NCBI RefSeq assembly: GCF_003044065.1
Contig: NZ_PZJJ01000028.1
Location: 1 to 42,989, forward strand
Source: Alkalicoccus saliphilus
GTDB taxonomy: Bacteria; Bacillota; Bacilli; Bacillales; Salisediminibacteriaceae
DNA length: 42,989 bases
Direction: 5' to 3'
Part shown: in pieces, positions 17,468 through 26,596 of the stretch
Layout: the number at the start of each line of letters is the position of its first letter
Position numbering within the stretch: the first letter of the stretch is position 1
Program-made: the position numbers and the translations under genes
The notes under the pieces: generated by a model
The model's database searches: none
What the model was told of the DNA's origin: nothing
Seen by the model: only the letters and a program-made list of their open reading frames with translations

Positions 17468-19093
17468 ATGAAGAAATCGACAGCAGTGCTGGCTGCTTTT
17501 ACGGCGGCAGCGGTTCTTACCGCGTGTGCGGGAGAACCGGAAAATGGCGGGACAGGCAATGGAAATGAGGGAAACCCTTCAGCAGATGGAAACGGCGGGG
17601 AAGCGACGGATGAAGAAGTGGATCCGGATAACCTGGTTATAGCGACGCTTTCGGATATTGAAGCGATCGATCCCCACACCTCGAATGACGTACCATCGAG
17701 TACGGTACAGCATAATTTGTTTGAATCGCTTCTCATGCAGACGGAAGATATGGAAATCGAACCGCTGCTTGCAACAGAATGGGAAAACACCGATGATACG
17801 ACGTGGGAGTTCCAGCTTCGGGAGGACGTTACGTTCCACGACGGATCAGAGTTTAATGCAGACGTGGTAAAAGCCAATCTCGACCGGATTCTGGACGAAG
17901 ATCTTGGGTCACCGCGTGCAGCGCTGTTTGAAATGATTGAAGAAGTTGTCGTCATCGATGACCATACGGTGGAAATCCATACAGAATTTCCATTTTCTCC
18001 GCTTCCGGCACACTTGGCGCACTCCGGCGGCGGCATGATGAGTCAGGAAATCATTGAGGAAGATTACGCCCGAATGGAAGACGGCGGGCAGCCGGGAGAC
18101 TACATTAATGAAAATCCGGCCGGAACAGCTATTTTTGAGTTTGATGAATGGAATCCGGGATCGGAAATCATTTTGACAAGAAACGATGATTACTGGGGTG
18201 ACCCGGCAGGCGTAGAGCAGGTAACGTTCCAGGTTACGCCGGAAGACCTTACGAGAATCGGAGAGCTGGAAACAGGAGCGGCAGACATCATTTTCCCTGT
18301 GAGCCCGAGTGATACCGAGCGCATTGAAGATACAGAAGGCATGGATCTCTACACCCAGGAAAGCCTTGGTCTCGCCTATATTGGATTCAACATGGAAAAA
18401 GAACCGTTTGACGATCCGCAGGTGAGAAGGGCGATGGCGATGGCCATTAACAAAGAAGAGCTGCTGGAAGGCGTACTGGAAGGAACCGGGACACCGGCGA
18501 CAGGACCTCTCGGTGAGCAGATCTTCGGCTTCTCCGATGAAGTCGATGAAATTGAATACGATCCGCAGGGAGCCCAGGAGCTTCTGGCTGAAGCGGGCTA
18601 TGAAGACGGGTTCGAAACGACGCTATGGACAAATGACAGCCGGGAGCGGATCGATATTGCTGAACTGGTACAGGCACAGCTTTCCGTTGTCGGCGTTGAT
18701 CTCAGTATCGAAGTACTTGAATGGGGAGCCTACCTCGAGAATACATCAGAGGGGGAGCACGACATGTTTATTCTCGGCTGGTCCACGGCGACAGGGGATG
18801 CAGACTATTTGATGTATAACCTGTTCCATTCAAGCCAGCAGGGGGACGGAAATAAATCCTTCATTAACAATCCGGAAATTGACGACCTGCTGGAGCAGGG
18901 AAGAAGCGAAACGGATCAGGGCGCAAGAGAGGATATTTACGAAGAAGCGATGGAGCTGCTCGTAGACGAAGCAAAAATGCTTTATCTCTACCACCAGGAC
19001 TATCTCGTCGGTGTGCGTGACGAAGTCCAGGGCTTCTGGAAGCACCCGAACGGTATTTATCAGCTGCATGACGTAACAATCGAAGAAGAATAA
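17468..19093 (+). CDS. peptide-binding lipoprotein 1 (SBP family 5)
   Basis: A 541-residue extracellular solute-binding protein, anchored by a lipid at Cys: the signal peptide ends in LTAC (about residues 15-18). An acidic Gly/Asn/Glu linker follows, then the SBP_bac_5 fold from about residue 45 (LVIATLSDIEAIDPH) to the end, including LFESLLMQTEDMEIEPLLATEWE and FDDPQVRRAMAMAINKEELL. It delivers peptides or another solute to the divergent permease complex. The start is ATG 17468 after AGGAGGACACAAC. The protein is strongly acidic, as expected for secreted proteins of salt-loving bacteria. A close paralogue follows directly. Confidence 0.93.
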   Translation: MKKSTAVLAAFTAAAVLTACAGEPENGGTGNGNEGNPSADGNGGEATDEEVDPDNLVIATLSDIEAIDPHTSNDVPSSTVQHNLFESLLMQTEDMEIEPLLATEWENTDDTTWEFQLREDVTFHDGSEFNADVVKANLDRILDEDLGSPRAALFEMIEEVVVIDDHTVEIHTEFPFSPLPAHLAHSGGGMMSQEIIEEDYARMEDGGQPGDYINENPAGTAIFEFDEWNPGSEIILTRNDDYWGDPAGVEQVTFQVTPEDLTRIGELETGAADIIFPVSPSDTERIEDTEGMDLYTQESLGLAYIGFNMEKEPFDDPQVRRAMAMAINKEELLEGVLEGTGTPATGPLGEQIFGFSDEVDEIEYDPQGAQELLAEAGYEDGFETTLWTNDSRERIDIAELVQAQLSVVGVDLSIEVLEWGAYLENTSEGEHDMFILGWSTATGDADYLMYNLFHSSQQGDGNKSFINNPEIDDLLEQGRSETDQGAREDIYEEAMELLVDEAKMLYLYHQDYLVGVRDEVQGFWKHPNGIYQLHDVTIEEE

Positions 19094-19097
19094 CATG

Positions 19098-19134
19098 AAG
19101 AAGCACCGGATCCGATACAGGTCCGGTGCTTCTT
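19098..19134 (+). terminator. terminator after lipoprotein 1
   Basis: 13-bp perfect stem AAGAAGCACCGGA / TCCGGTGCTTCTT with an 11-base loop. The T tract is short, so some read-through into the paralogue is possible. The rest of the gap 19135-19377 shows nothing else. Confidence 0.6.
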
Positions 19135-19377
19135 AACGGAAGGGCTTGGAATGAACTCCTATCAGAAAGGTTTCTGTCAACGGTGAAAATCTTCACCTAC
19201 AAAACCGGAGCTTTTTAAAGTCTGTCACAAAAGAGAAGGTTTCTATGCATTCTGATCTCTCCTCTAAATATTTCTGTAAGTTCCTCAAATGGAAAAACAG
19301 AAACATTAAAACACCTTGTTCTGCGCAAAAAACGCTTTAAAATATAATTTCAATTCCCTGTAAGAAAAAATAGACTA

Positions 19378-19406
19378 TTGTTTTATTTATCGAAATAATG
19401 TAAATT
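19378..19406 (+). promoter_or_regulatory. candidate promoter of lipoprotein 2
   Basis: TTGTTT (19378-19383), 17-base spacer, TAAATT (19401-19406). Same layout as the candidate promoter of lipoprotein 1, consistent with duplication of gene plus promoter. Confidence 0.35.
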
Positions 19407-19455
19407 AAAGTTGTACAATTTTGAGAAATTATGAAAGAACAAGGGGGAAATAAGA

Positions 19456-21114
19456 ATGTTCAAAAGCAGGAAGATGCAGGCTTTACTTGCTTCTGTTGCC
19501 GGAGCAATGGTTCTCACGGCATGTGCCGGCGAGCCGGACAACGATGGGGGCACAAACAATGGTGCTGCACCGGACAACACAGACAATGCGGACAACGGTA
19601 ATGCAGAAGGCGATGGAGAAGCGTCTGACGAAGACCTTGATCCGGATAACCTTGTCATTGCTACACTTTCCGACGCAGAGGCAATGGATCCGCACGGTTC
19701 CAACGACGTACCATCCAGTGCGGTTCAGACAAACATTTTTGAACCACTGCTGGCACAGGACGAAGACATGGAGCTTCAGCCGCTTCTTGCAACAGAATGG
19801 GAAGCAACAGAAGACGATGTGTGGACGTTCCAGCTTCGCGACGATGTGACTTTCCACGATGATTCTGAATTCAATGCCGACGTAGTTAAAGCAAACTTCG
19901 ACCGTGTACTTGATGAAGATATCGGTTCTCCACGTGCTTTCCTATATGAAATGGTGGAAGAAGTAGTAGTAGTTGATGACTATACCGTTGAATTCCATAC
20001 AGAATTCCCGTTTGCACCACTTCCTGCCCATATTGCGCATTCCGGCGGAGGTATTATCAGCCAGGAAGCGATTGAAGAAGATTACGCGCAGATGGAAGAC
20101 GGCGGCCAGCCGGGAGATTATATTAACGAAAATCCAGTCGGAACCGGCTTCTTCGAATTCGAAGAATGGAATCCCGGATCAGAAGTTGTACTTACACGAA
20201 ACGACGATTACTGGGGCGAGCCTGCAGGTGTGGAACAGGTAACATTCAGCGTTTCTCCTGAGGATCTGACCCGTATCGGCGAACTGGAAACTGGTGCTGC
20301 GGATATTATTTATCCTGTAAGCCCAAGTGATACAGAGCGCATTGAAGATACAGAAGGCGTCGACCTTTATACTCAGGAAAGCCTGAGCCTTTCCTATATC
20401 GGCTTTAACATGCAGAAAGAGCCGTTCGACGACCCGCAGGTGCGTCAGGCACTTTCCATGGCTATCAACAAAGAGGACCTGCTTGAAGGGGTGCTCGACG
20501 GAACAGGAACACCGGCTGTAGGACCGATCGGTGAAAACGTCTTCGGCTTCTCCGATCAAGTAGATGAGCTTGAGTATGATCCGGAACGTGCCCAGGAGCT
20601 TCTTGCGGAAGCAGGCTACGAAGACGGATTTGATACAACGATCTGGACGAATGACAGCCGTGAGCGTATGGACGTAGCAGAGCTTGTGCAGGCACAGCTT
20701 TCTGCTATCGGTGTTAACGCAGAGATCGAAGTACTTGAGTGGGGCGCGTACCTGGATAATACAGCAGAAGGCGAGCATGATATGTTCATTCTCGGCTGGG
20801 TTACTGTAACGGGTGATGCGGACTACGGTATGTACGCTCTCTTCCATTCCAGCCAGCACGGTGCAGCGGGTAACCGTTCATTCATGGATAACGCAGAACT
20901 TGACGAAATCCTCGATGAAGCACGACGCGAGCAGGATGAAGAAACTCGGGAGCAGCTTTATGAGGATGCAATGGAAATTCTCGTAGAAGAAGCACCAATG
21001 CTTTACCTTTACCACACAGACTACCTCGTTGGTGTGCGTGACGAAGTACAGGGCTTCTGGAAGCATCCAAACGGCCTTTACCAGCTTCATGAAGTAACGA
21101 TCGAGCAGAACTAA
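19456..21114 (+). CDS. peptide-binding lipoprotein 2 (SBP family 5, paralogue of lipoprotein 1)
   Basis: A 552-residue solute-binding lipoprotein; the lipobox is LTAC near residue 23 in MVLTACAGEPDN. It is alignable over its whole length with lipoprotein 1, sharing long blocks such as ITRNDDYWG-type and FWKHPNG segments, but the linker after the Cys and many surface positions differ (for example VRQALSMAINKEDLLEGVLDG against VRRAMAMAINKEELLEGVLEG). It probably uses the same permease with a different or wider substrate range (inference). Start ATG 19456 after AAGGGGGAA. Its codon usage looks different from the copy upstream, with more T-ending and GCA/GTA codons, which may reflect higher expression. 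Confidence 0.93.
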   Translation: MFKSRKMQALLASVAGAMVLTACAGEPDNDGGTNNGAAPDNTDNADNGNAEGDGEASDEDLDPDNLVIATLSDAEAMDPHGSNDVPSSAVQTNIFEPLLAQDEDMELQPLLATEWEATEDDVWTFQLRDDVTFHDDSEFNADVVKANFDRVLDEDIGSPRAFLYEMVEEVVVVDDYTVEFHTEFPFAPLPAHIAHSGGGIISQEAIEEDYAQMEDGGQPGDYINENPVGTGFFEFEEWNPGSEVVLTRNDDYWGEPAGVEQVTFSVSPEDLTRIGELETGAADIIYPVSPSDTERIEDTEGVDLYTQESLSLSYIGFNMQKEPFDDPQVRQALSMAINKEDLLEGVLDGTGTPAVGPIGENVFGFSDQVDELEYDPERAQELLAEAGYEDGFDTTIWTNDSRERMDVAELVQAQLSAIGVNAEIEVLEWGAYLDNTAEGEHDMFILGWVTVTGDADYGMYALFHSSQHGAAGNRSFMDNAELDEILDEARREQDEETREQLYEDAMEILVEEAPMLYLYHTDYLVGVRDEVQGFWKHPNGLYQLHEVTIEQN

Positions 21115-21123
21115 TTTAAACTA

Positions 21124-21159
21124 AAGGAAGCTGTTCCTCAAGGGGGCAGCTTCCTTTTT
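21124..21159 (+). terminator. terminator after lipoprotein 2
   Basis: Stem AAGGAAGCTG / CAGCTTCCTTT with a 13-base loop, followed by TTTTT. Confidence 0.8.
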
Positions 21160-21189
21160 GCTTTCCTGCGGTAAAATGGGCACTCCGTC

Positions 21190-21218
21190 TTGCCGGTGTA
21201 TCTGAATTTTAGTATAAT
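21190..21218 (+). promoter_or_regulatory. aspartokinase promoter
   Basis: TTGCCG (21190-21195), 17-base spacer, TATAAT (21213-21218): a near-consensus sigma-A promoter. The leader of about 60 bases to the ATG at 21282 shows no lysine riboswitch or T-box. Confidence 0.6.
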
Positions 21219-21281
21219 TTCGTTATTGTCTTTATAGAAAAGCTATTTGTACATCTACAAAAAACAAAAGGAGATTTTTTA

Positions 21282-22649
21282 ATGATAAAAGTAGTGAAGT
21301 TCGGCGGCAGCTCCCTGGCGGACGGGGGGCAGTTTACTAAAGTCGCATCGATCATCCGGGCGGAAAAAGAAAGACGGCTCGTTGTCGTTTCCGCTCCGGG
21401 GAAAAGATTCCCGGAAGACATCAAGACAACGGACCTGCTGATTGAGCTGGCAGAAACCGTGGCGGCCGGCGGAGAAGCAAAAGAGCCTCTTCGTAAAGTA
21501 GTTGACCGTTTCGCCGCGATTGTAGAGGAGCTCGGCCTGGATAAAGAACTTCTCGACACGATCCACGGCCGTCTGCAGCACTTGATTGAAACGTACAAAG
21601 AAAATACCCCGCGGCTGTTTGACTCCCTGAAAGCAAGCGGGGAAAACGAGAATGCAAGGCTGATGGCAGCCTATCTTGAAAAGCTGGGGGAAGAAGCCCA
21701 TTTTGTACCGCCGGAAGAAGCAGGGATCGTCGTGACGGACGAACCGGGGGACGCAAGGGTGCTTCCGGAAGCATACGACCGGCTGAAAAAACTCCGGGAA
21801 CGAAGCGGGATTCTCGTGATTCCAGGATTTTTCGGAGTTTCCAAAACCGGTCATATCGTAACATTTCCGCGCGGCGGTTCAGATATCACGGGTTCCATCG
21901 TAGCTGCCGGAGTTGAAGCTTCTCTGTACGAAAATTTCACCGATGTGGACTCCGTCTACTCTGTTAATCCGTCTCTTGTGGAAAATCCGAACGAAATGAA
22001 AGAATTAACCTACCGGGAAATGCGGGAGCTCGCGTACGCCGGCTTTTCGGTCTTCCATGACGAAGCACTGCAGCCGGTAGTAGCCAAAAAAGTGCCCGTC
22101 AGTATTAAAAACACGAACCGCCCGGAAGCGGACGGGACGCTTATTGTAGCGGAAAGAGAGCAGAAAGGACTTCCGGTTATCGGAATTGCGGCTGATAAAG
22201 GGTTTTTAACGATTAACCTGACAAAGTATTTAATGAACCGGGAAGTAGGGTTCGGCCAGCACCTGCTGCAAATCCTGGCGGAAGAAGGAATTTCGTTTGA
22301 ACATACGCCTTCCGGCATCGATAACATGTCCATTATCCTTCGGGAAGAGTATTTGGAAAACGGCAAAGAGGAAAAAATTCTTCACCGTATCCGCACAGAA
22401 CTTCAAGTGGAGGAAGTGCACGTGGAGCGGGAGCTCGCGATGGTAATGGTAGTCGGGGAAGGCATGGCAAGTACTGTCGGGGTGGCTGCCAAGGCTACCA
22501 CTGCTCTGGCGGAAGCAGGAATCAATATTAAAATGATCAATCAGGGTTCCTCGGAAGTCAGCATGATGTTCGGCGTCAATGCCTCCCAGGCAGATGCCGC
22601 TGTAAAAAGTCTTTATAAAGCCTGTTTTGAAACAGCCGGCGCACGCTGA
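21282..22649 (+). CDS. thrD: aspartate kinase (aspartokinase III type, YclM/ThrD-like)
   Basis: A 455-residue monofunctional aspartokinase making 4-phospho-L-aspartate, first step to Thr, Met, Lys and Ile. It matches B. subtilis YclM (ThrD) along its length. The kinase domain holds KFGGSSLADG at residues 5-15, SAPGKR and FPRGGSDITGS. Two C-terminal ACT regulatory domains follow, with MNREVGFG and INIKMINQGSSEVSMMFGV. This class is usually inhibited by Lys and/or Thr. Start ATG 21282 with AAAAGGAGA. Monocistronic, and about 12 kb from hom-thrC-thrB. The lysine-specific dap genes are not in the window. Confidence 0.94.
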   Translation: MIKVVKFGGSSLADGGQFTKVASIIRAEKERRLVVVSAPGKRFPEDIKTTDLLIELAETVAAGGEAKEPLRKVVDRFAAIVEELGLDKELLDTIHGRLQHLIETYKENTPRLFDSLKASGENENARLMAAYLEKLGEEAHFVPPEEAGIVVTDEPGDARVLPEAYDRLKKLRERSGILVIPGFFGVSKTGHIVTFPRGGSDITGSIVAAGVEASLYENFTDVDSVYSVNPSLVENPNEMKELTYREMRELAYAGFSVFHDEALQPVVAKKVPVSIKNTNRPEADGTLIVAEREQKGLPVIGIAADKGFLTINLTKYLMNREVGFGQHLLQILAEEGISFEHTPSGIDNMSIILREEYLENGKEEKILHRIRTELQVEEVHVERELAMVMVVGEGMASTVGVAAKATTALAEAGINIKMINQGSSEVSMMFGVNASQADAAVKSLYKACFETAGAR

Positions 22650-22674
22650 AGCAGCGGAGGCATTAAAGATAAAA

Positions 22675-22826
22675 GCTGTCTTGAAAATATAATAGATAAG
22701 TAAGGTTTCGGCCTTCGTTTCCATAGGGAGGCTTTCCGGGCGGGCCGGCTTCAGCTAATTTCTTCCAATCTTCGATTTGGAAGAAATGGATCTTCCGCAC
22801 GGCCTTTATCGCCTCGGAGTCCCCCA
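22675..22826 (+). repeat. dispersed hairpin element R1
   Basis: Shares the skeleton GCTGTCTTG...AGATAAGTAAG, CGTTTCCAT, GGGAGGCTTTCCGGGC, GGCTTCAGCTAATT, [hairpin], ATGGATCTTC, CGGAGTC. Its hairpin is TTTCTTCCAA (22759-22768) / TTGGAAGAAA (22777-22786), a perfect 10-bp stem. It lies downstream of the aspartokinase gene. Most similar to R2 at 26721-26880. Confidence 0.75.
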
Positions 22827-22976
22827 TGTCCACTACAGCATGCGGTTAGAAAGACAGATCATAAACAGGCTTTGTTCCTTCTGTTAAAGCTCCGTGATAT
22901 TCAGAAAGTCGCCTGCGGCTGTTCTTCTGTCCATGAGGATCTTCACGCTTTAACATAGCGGGGATAAAAGATAAAT

Positions 22977-23014
22977 GAAAGAGGCTGCCCTGGAAATATG
23001 GGCAGCCTCTTTTT
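22977..23014. terminator. bidirectional terminator between aspartokinase and amylase
   Basis: Perfect 10-bp stem GAGGCTGCCC / GGGCAGCCTC with a 9-base loop, TTTTT on the right, and A-rich DNA on the left giving TTTC on the minus strand. Confidence 0.75.
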
Positions 23015-23033
23015 ATACAATAGAATAGTTTAA

Positions 23034-24500
23034 TCAGTCGGCCTTCGGGGCGTACACGGAAACACTTCCGCCTTCGACAGGGAAGTCGGCCCAGCCGTCA
23101 TCTTCAATGGTTATGACGTCTTCTTTATTACCTGTCAGGTCGTGCCAGTCTTCCCCGGCCCGCTCTTCTCCTACATACATCCGCTTGCCTCCCGGCTCTC
23201 CATTGGTCAGAACAATAGCACATCCGGAACCAGGTACTTCTTCTGTGCCAAAACGAACCCATCCGATCGTGTTCACATGATCAAAATAATCTTCCTGATC
23301 CCCGTAGCTGAAGTGATACCTTGCGTGAAGAAAAGGTTCAAGCATTTCACGTTTTGCATCCATTGGTGCATCTCCGTTAATTCCCGCGTAGTCACCGTAA
23401 AAAACGCACGGATACCCGTCTTCTCTGAGAAGAATCATTGCATACGCCATAGGTTTAAACCAGTCTTCCACCCATGATTCCAAAGCTTCATGCGGCTGGG
23501 AATCATGGTTGTCCACGAACGTCACAGCATTTGCCGGATGTTTCTGTACGAGTGTGCCATCGAAAATGGCGCTCATGTCGTAGGCATCACCTTCGTTGGA
23601 TGCTTCAAAAAAGTTATAGTGCAGGGCCACATCAAACATATCGATACTGTACTCGGTGTACTCCAGGAACGATTCAATCGCTTCCAGTTCAGGGTGCCAG
23701 AACTCCCCGACAAAGTAGAAGTCTTCACCCTGTTCCTCCCGCATTAAGTAAAGAAATTCTTTAATGAAAAGGTGATTGATGTGCTTAATCGCATCAAGAC
23801 GGAAACCGTCGCAGTTAATTTCCTCTGCAAACCAGCGTCCCCAGTTGTTCATTTCCTCCCGCACTTCCGGGTGGTTATAGTCGATGTTGGCGAACATTAA
23901 GTAGTCGTAGTTGCCGAACTCGTCGTCTACGTGATCATTCCACTCTTTACCTTCACCAAGAATGTGAAAGATACCCGTTTTTTCCGTAGCCGCATCGTAG
24001 TCGGTCCCATTGAAATGGTAGAAATGCCATTCAAAATCAGAATACTCTCCGTCCCGTCCGGGGAACGTGAATCGGGTCCAGCCTTCAATGTTGTGAGGTT
24101 CATTTACTTCTTCCTCCCGGTTATCGGGATCAACTTCAACTACTTCAAACAGCTCGGTGTCATCTGCCCCGGCCCGGTGGTTCATTACTACATCAGCGTA
24201 TACACGGATGCCGTGTTCGTGGCAGACTTCAATGGCCTGAATCAGCTCGTCCTTCGTACCGTATTTCGTACGGACAGTTCCTTTTTGATCAAATTCTCCA
24301 AGGTCGTATGTATCATAAACCCCATAGCCGTTGTCGTCCTGGGAAATAGCTTTCGTGGAAGGCGGAATCCAGACAGAATCAATTCCCTGGCTCTTCAGCT
24401 CTTCCGCCATATCACTCAGACGGTTCCAATGATCCCCTTCATTTGGCAGATGCCATTCGAAAAACTGCATCATTGTATTATTTCTTGGTATATCTGACAT
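23034..24500 (-). CDS. alpha-amylase, cytoplasmic GH13 type
   Basis: A 488-residue glycoside hydrolase family 13 enzyme that cleaves internal alpha-1,4 links of starch or maltodextrin. Conserved regions in order: ADVVMNH (I), DGFRLDAIKH with the Asp nucleophile (II), FVGEFW with the Glu acid/base (III), FVDNHDS with the third catalytic Asp (IV). The N-terminal NTMMQFFEWHLPNEGDHWNRL is typical of Bacillus liquefying-type amylases (GH13_5). No signal peptide follows the preferred start ATG 24500, which has GAGGAGGAATCGT before it; the longer frame to 24626 has no ribosome site and does not add a convincing signal. So the enzyme should act on imported or stored glucans inside the cell. It is acidic. 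Monocistronic. Confidence 0.92.
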   Translation of the reverse strand: MSDIPRNNTMMQFFEWHLPNEGDHWNRLSDMAEELKSQGIDSVWIPPSTKAISQDDNGYGVYDTYDLGEFDQKGTVRTKYGTKDELIQAIEVCHEHGIRVYADVVMNHRAGADDTELFEVVEVDPDNREEEVNEPHNIEGWTRFTFPGRDGEYSDFEWHFYHFNGTDYDAATEKTGIFHILGEGKEWNDHVDDEFGNYDYLMFANIDYNHPEVREEMNNWGRWFAEEINCDGFRLDAIKHINHLFIKEFLYLMREEQGEDFYFVGEFWHPELEAIESFLEYTEYSIDMFDVALHYNFFEASNEGDAYDMSAIFDGTLVQKHPANAVTFVDNHDSQPHEALESWVEDWFKPMAYAMILLREDGYPCVFYGDYAGINGDAPMDAKREMLEPFLHARYHFSYGDQEDYFDHVNTIGWVRFGTEEVPGSGCAIVLTNGEPGGKRMYVGEERAGEDWHDLTGNKEDVITIEDDGWADFPVEGGSVSVYAPKAD

Positions 24501-24609
24501 TACGATTCCTCCTCTGTAAGCATAAGAATAAATACCCTTCCTGAAGAAAATGAAACAACTGTCTGGAAAAAGGAGAACGGTACTGACCCGGCTAAGGAGG
24601 GAGGCATAC

Positions 24610-24641
24610 AAAAAGAGCTGTTCCATCGATTGGAACAGCTC
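24610..24641 (-). terminator. metA terminator
   Basis: Stem GAGCTGTTCCA (24615-24625) / TGGAACAGCTC (24631-24641). On the minus strand it is followed by TTTTT (24614-24610), 28 bases past the metA stop. Confidence 0.85.
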
Positions 24642-24668
24642 CTGTGTACACTAATGTTTTCATGAAGC

Positions 24669-25583
24669 TTATCCCCACTCATAAGGAGTCTGCTGGTACA
24701 CGTAGTAGTTCAGCCAGTTGGAAAACAGCAGATGGGCGTGGGAACGCCAACGGTTCATCGGTGCTTCTGTTGGATCGTTATTAGGAAAGTAGTGTGCCGG
24801 AATCTGCACGCTCAGCCCCCGGTCCAGATCCCGTTCATATTCTTCCTTCAGCGTGACGGTATCATATTCCAGGTGGCCGGTCGCCATAATGTGGCGGCCG
24901 TCTTTGGACATCATAAGAAAAGGGCCTGCTTCTTTTGAAGAGGCAAGCAGAAGCAGCTCATCGTGCTCTTCCGGAGCTTCAATCGCAATGTTCGTATGGC
25001 GGGAGTGAGGAGCGATAAATTCGTCGTCAAAACCACGGAGAAGTTCAACGTTGCGCATAACTGGATCGATGCGGTGACGGAAAATACCGGAGCATTTCTG
25101 TTCAAGCGGGACTTTATTAATTCCATACAGGTGATAAAGAACAGCCTGTGCCCCCCAGCAGATGTGAAGGTTCGACGTGACATTCGTTTCTGCCCAGTCC
25201 ATAATGCGCGTCATTTCCTCCCAGTAGATCACATCTTCAAACGCAATATGCTCAATAGGAGCTCCGGTAATAATCATTCCATCAAATTTATGGTCTTTAA
25301 TACTGTCAAAATCCTGATAAAATGCTTCCAGATGGGAATGGCTCACGTTTTTCGGCTGATACGTAGCGGTTCGAAGGAAAGTAATATTCAACTGAAGCGG
25401 CGAATTTCCGAGAAGCCGCAGCAGGTGGGCTTCCGTTTTTTCTTTTTCCGGCATTAAATTTAAAATAATGATATTCAGAGGACGGATGTCCTGCATCGTA
25501 GCCCGCTCATCTTCCATCACAAATATGTTTTCCAGTTCCAGCACATCTTTTGCCGGCAGATTTTTCGGCACATTAATCGGCAC
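24669..25583 (-). CDS. metA: homoserine O-acetyltransferase (MetA family)
   Basis: A 304-residue MetA-family enzyme that acylates homoserine in methionine synthesis. The nucleophile Cys lies in HICWGAQA, with catalytic His in TGHLEY and Glu downstream. The acyl-CoA specificity position after [10 protein letters not shown] is Glu, which in studied Bacillus MetA proteins selects acetyl-CoA; succinyl-CoA users have Gly there. Hence the acetyltransferase call rather than succinyltransferase. The start is GTG 25583: GGGAGGTGAG sits six bases upstream, and the product begins [11 protein letters not shown] like E. coli MetA. The ATG at 25604 is upstream of the ribosome site. No S-box riboswitch or T-box is visible in the short leader. 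Confidence 0.93.
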   Translation of the reverse strand: MPINVPKNLPAKDVLELENIFVMEDERATMQDIRPLNIIILNLMPEKEKTEAHLLRLLGNSPLQLNITFLRTATYQPKNVSHSHLEAFYQDFDSIKDHKFDGMIITGAPIEHIAFEDVIYWEEMTRIMDWAETNVTSNLHICWGAQAVLYHLYGINKVPLEQKCSGIFRHRIDPVMRNVELLRGFDDEFIAPHSRHTNIAIEAPEEHDELLLLASSKEAGPFLMMSKDGRHIMATGHLEYDTVTLKEEYERDLDRGLSVQIPAHYFPNNDPTEAPMNRWRSHAHLLFSNWLNYYVYQQTPYEWG

Positions 25584-25773
25584 GTCCTCACCTCCCAAGG
25601 TCACAAAAATTTCTGATAAATCCTATTATATCAAGTGGGAGGAAATCTACAATGGTTTTGCATAAATGAAGGCAGAAAGAAAATATCAGACTCAGCCTTC
25701 CGGGTGTACTGCGTGCACAATTTCACTTATAATGGAGCGGAGAGAAAGTGTGATTTTGAGAGGAGTATGACAT

Positions 25774-26550
25774 ATGGAACAAAAACTGCTGTTTTTTGAC
25801 ATTGACGGTACGCTGCTCGACGAAAACAAACAGCTCCCCGCGTCCACCGAAGCGGCCGTTGCAGAGCTGAAAAGACAGGGGCATTACGTAGCCATTGCTA
25901 CGGGACGGGCCCCATTTATGTTTGCAGAACTAAGAGAAAAGCTCGGCATTGATACGTTTGTCAGCTTTAACGGTTCATACGTGGAGCTTGAAAACGAAGC
26001 GATCTACAAAAGGTCTCTGAACGCTTCGGAGCTGAAGCGGTTAACAGCGCATGCTGAAGAAAATGACCATCCAGTCGTCTATCTTGACCACCGCGATATG
26101 AAAGCGAATGTTCCGCACCATCCGCACATTGAGAAAAGTCTCGGAAGCCTGAAGTTTGATCATCCGGAATTCGATGAAAGCTATCTGGAAGGCCGGAGTA
26201 TTTATCAGACTCTCCTTTTCTGTGCAGAAGGGGAGGAACAGCCGTACGAGGACAAATTCGATGCCTTTGATTTTATCCGCTGGCACGAAGTGTCAACAGA
26301 CGTACTGCCGTCCGGAGGTTCAAAAGCTATCGGTATTGAAGCACTTATGAACCGTCTCGGTGCATCGAAAGAAGATGTGTATGTTTTTGGCGACGGGCCG
26401 AATGACGTGGAAATGCTGGAATTCACGAAAAACAGCGTAGCGATGGGCAACTCTGTCCCACAGGCACTGGAAGCTGCTGCGATACAGACATCGCACGTAA
26501 ATGACGACGGACTCGTAAAAGCCTTGCGTCAACTGGGCTTTATTAAGTAG
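25774..26550 (+). CDS. HAD-superfamily phosphatase (Cof type, IIB)
   Basis: A 258-residue cytosolic phosphatase of the Cof/YkrA-like HAD-IIB group. Motif I is FFDIDGTLL at residues 8-16 with both catalytic Asp, motif II is ATGR near residue 43, and motif IV is FGDGPNDVEML near residue 209. A Cof-type cap domain lies between them. Substrates in this group are sugar phosphates, nucleotides or flavin phosphates; none can be assigned here. The ATG at 25774 follows GAGAGGAG. A TATAAT box at 25728-25733 may be its promoter, though no good -35 is seen. It is followed 46 bases later by tRNA-Arg. Confidence 0.9.
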   Translation: MEQKLLFFDIDGTLLDENKQLPASTEAAVAELKRQGHYVAIATGRAPFMFAELREKLGIDTFVSFNGSYVELENEAIYKRSLNASELKRLTAHAEENDHPVVYLDHRDMKANVPHHPHIEKSLGSLKFDHPEFDESYLEGRSIYQTLLFCAEGEEQPYEDKFDAFDFIRWHEVSTDVLPSGGSKAIGIEALMNRLGASKEDVYVFGDGPNDVEMLEFTKNSVAMGNSVPQALEAAAIQTSHVNDDGLVKALRQLGFIK

Positions 26551-26570
26551 AATAGGAATAGACATTTTTT

Positions 26571-26590
26571 CAGCCGCGGAGACGCGGCTG
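26571..26590. other. 8-bp hairpin with GAGA tetraloop before the tRNA
   Basis: CAGCCGCG (26571-26578) / CGCGGCTG (26583-26590) closed by GAGA. There is no T run after it, so it may be a weak terminator of the HAD gene or a processing structure just ahead of the tRNA. Confidence 0.5.
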
Positions 26591-26596
26591 ATGTAT

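Noticed and set aside
24501-24626. N-terminal extension of the amylase as a signal peptide
   Set aside because: The extension lacks a ribosome site and a clean signal-peptide layout, whereas ATG 24500 has a strong site and matches the family start.
25584-25773. SAM riboswitch or T-box upstream of metA
   Set aside because: The leader before the ribosome site is short and shows no S-box core or T-box sequence.
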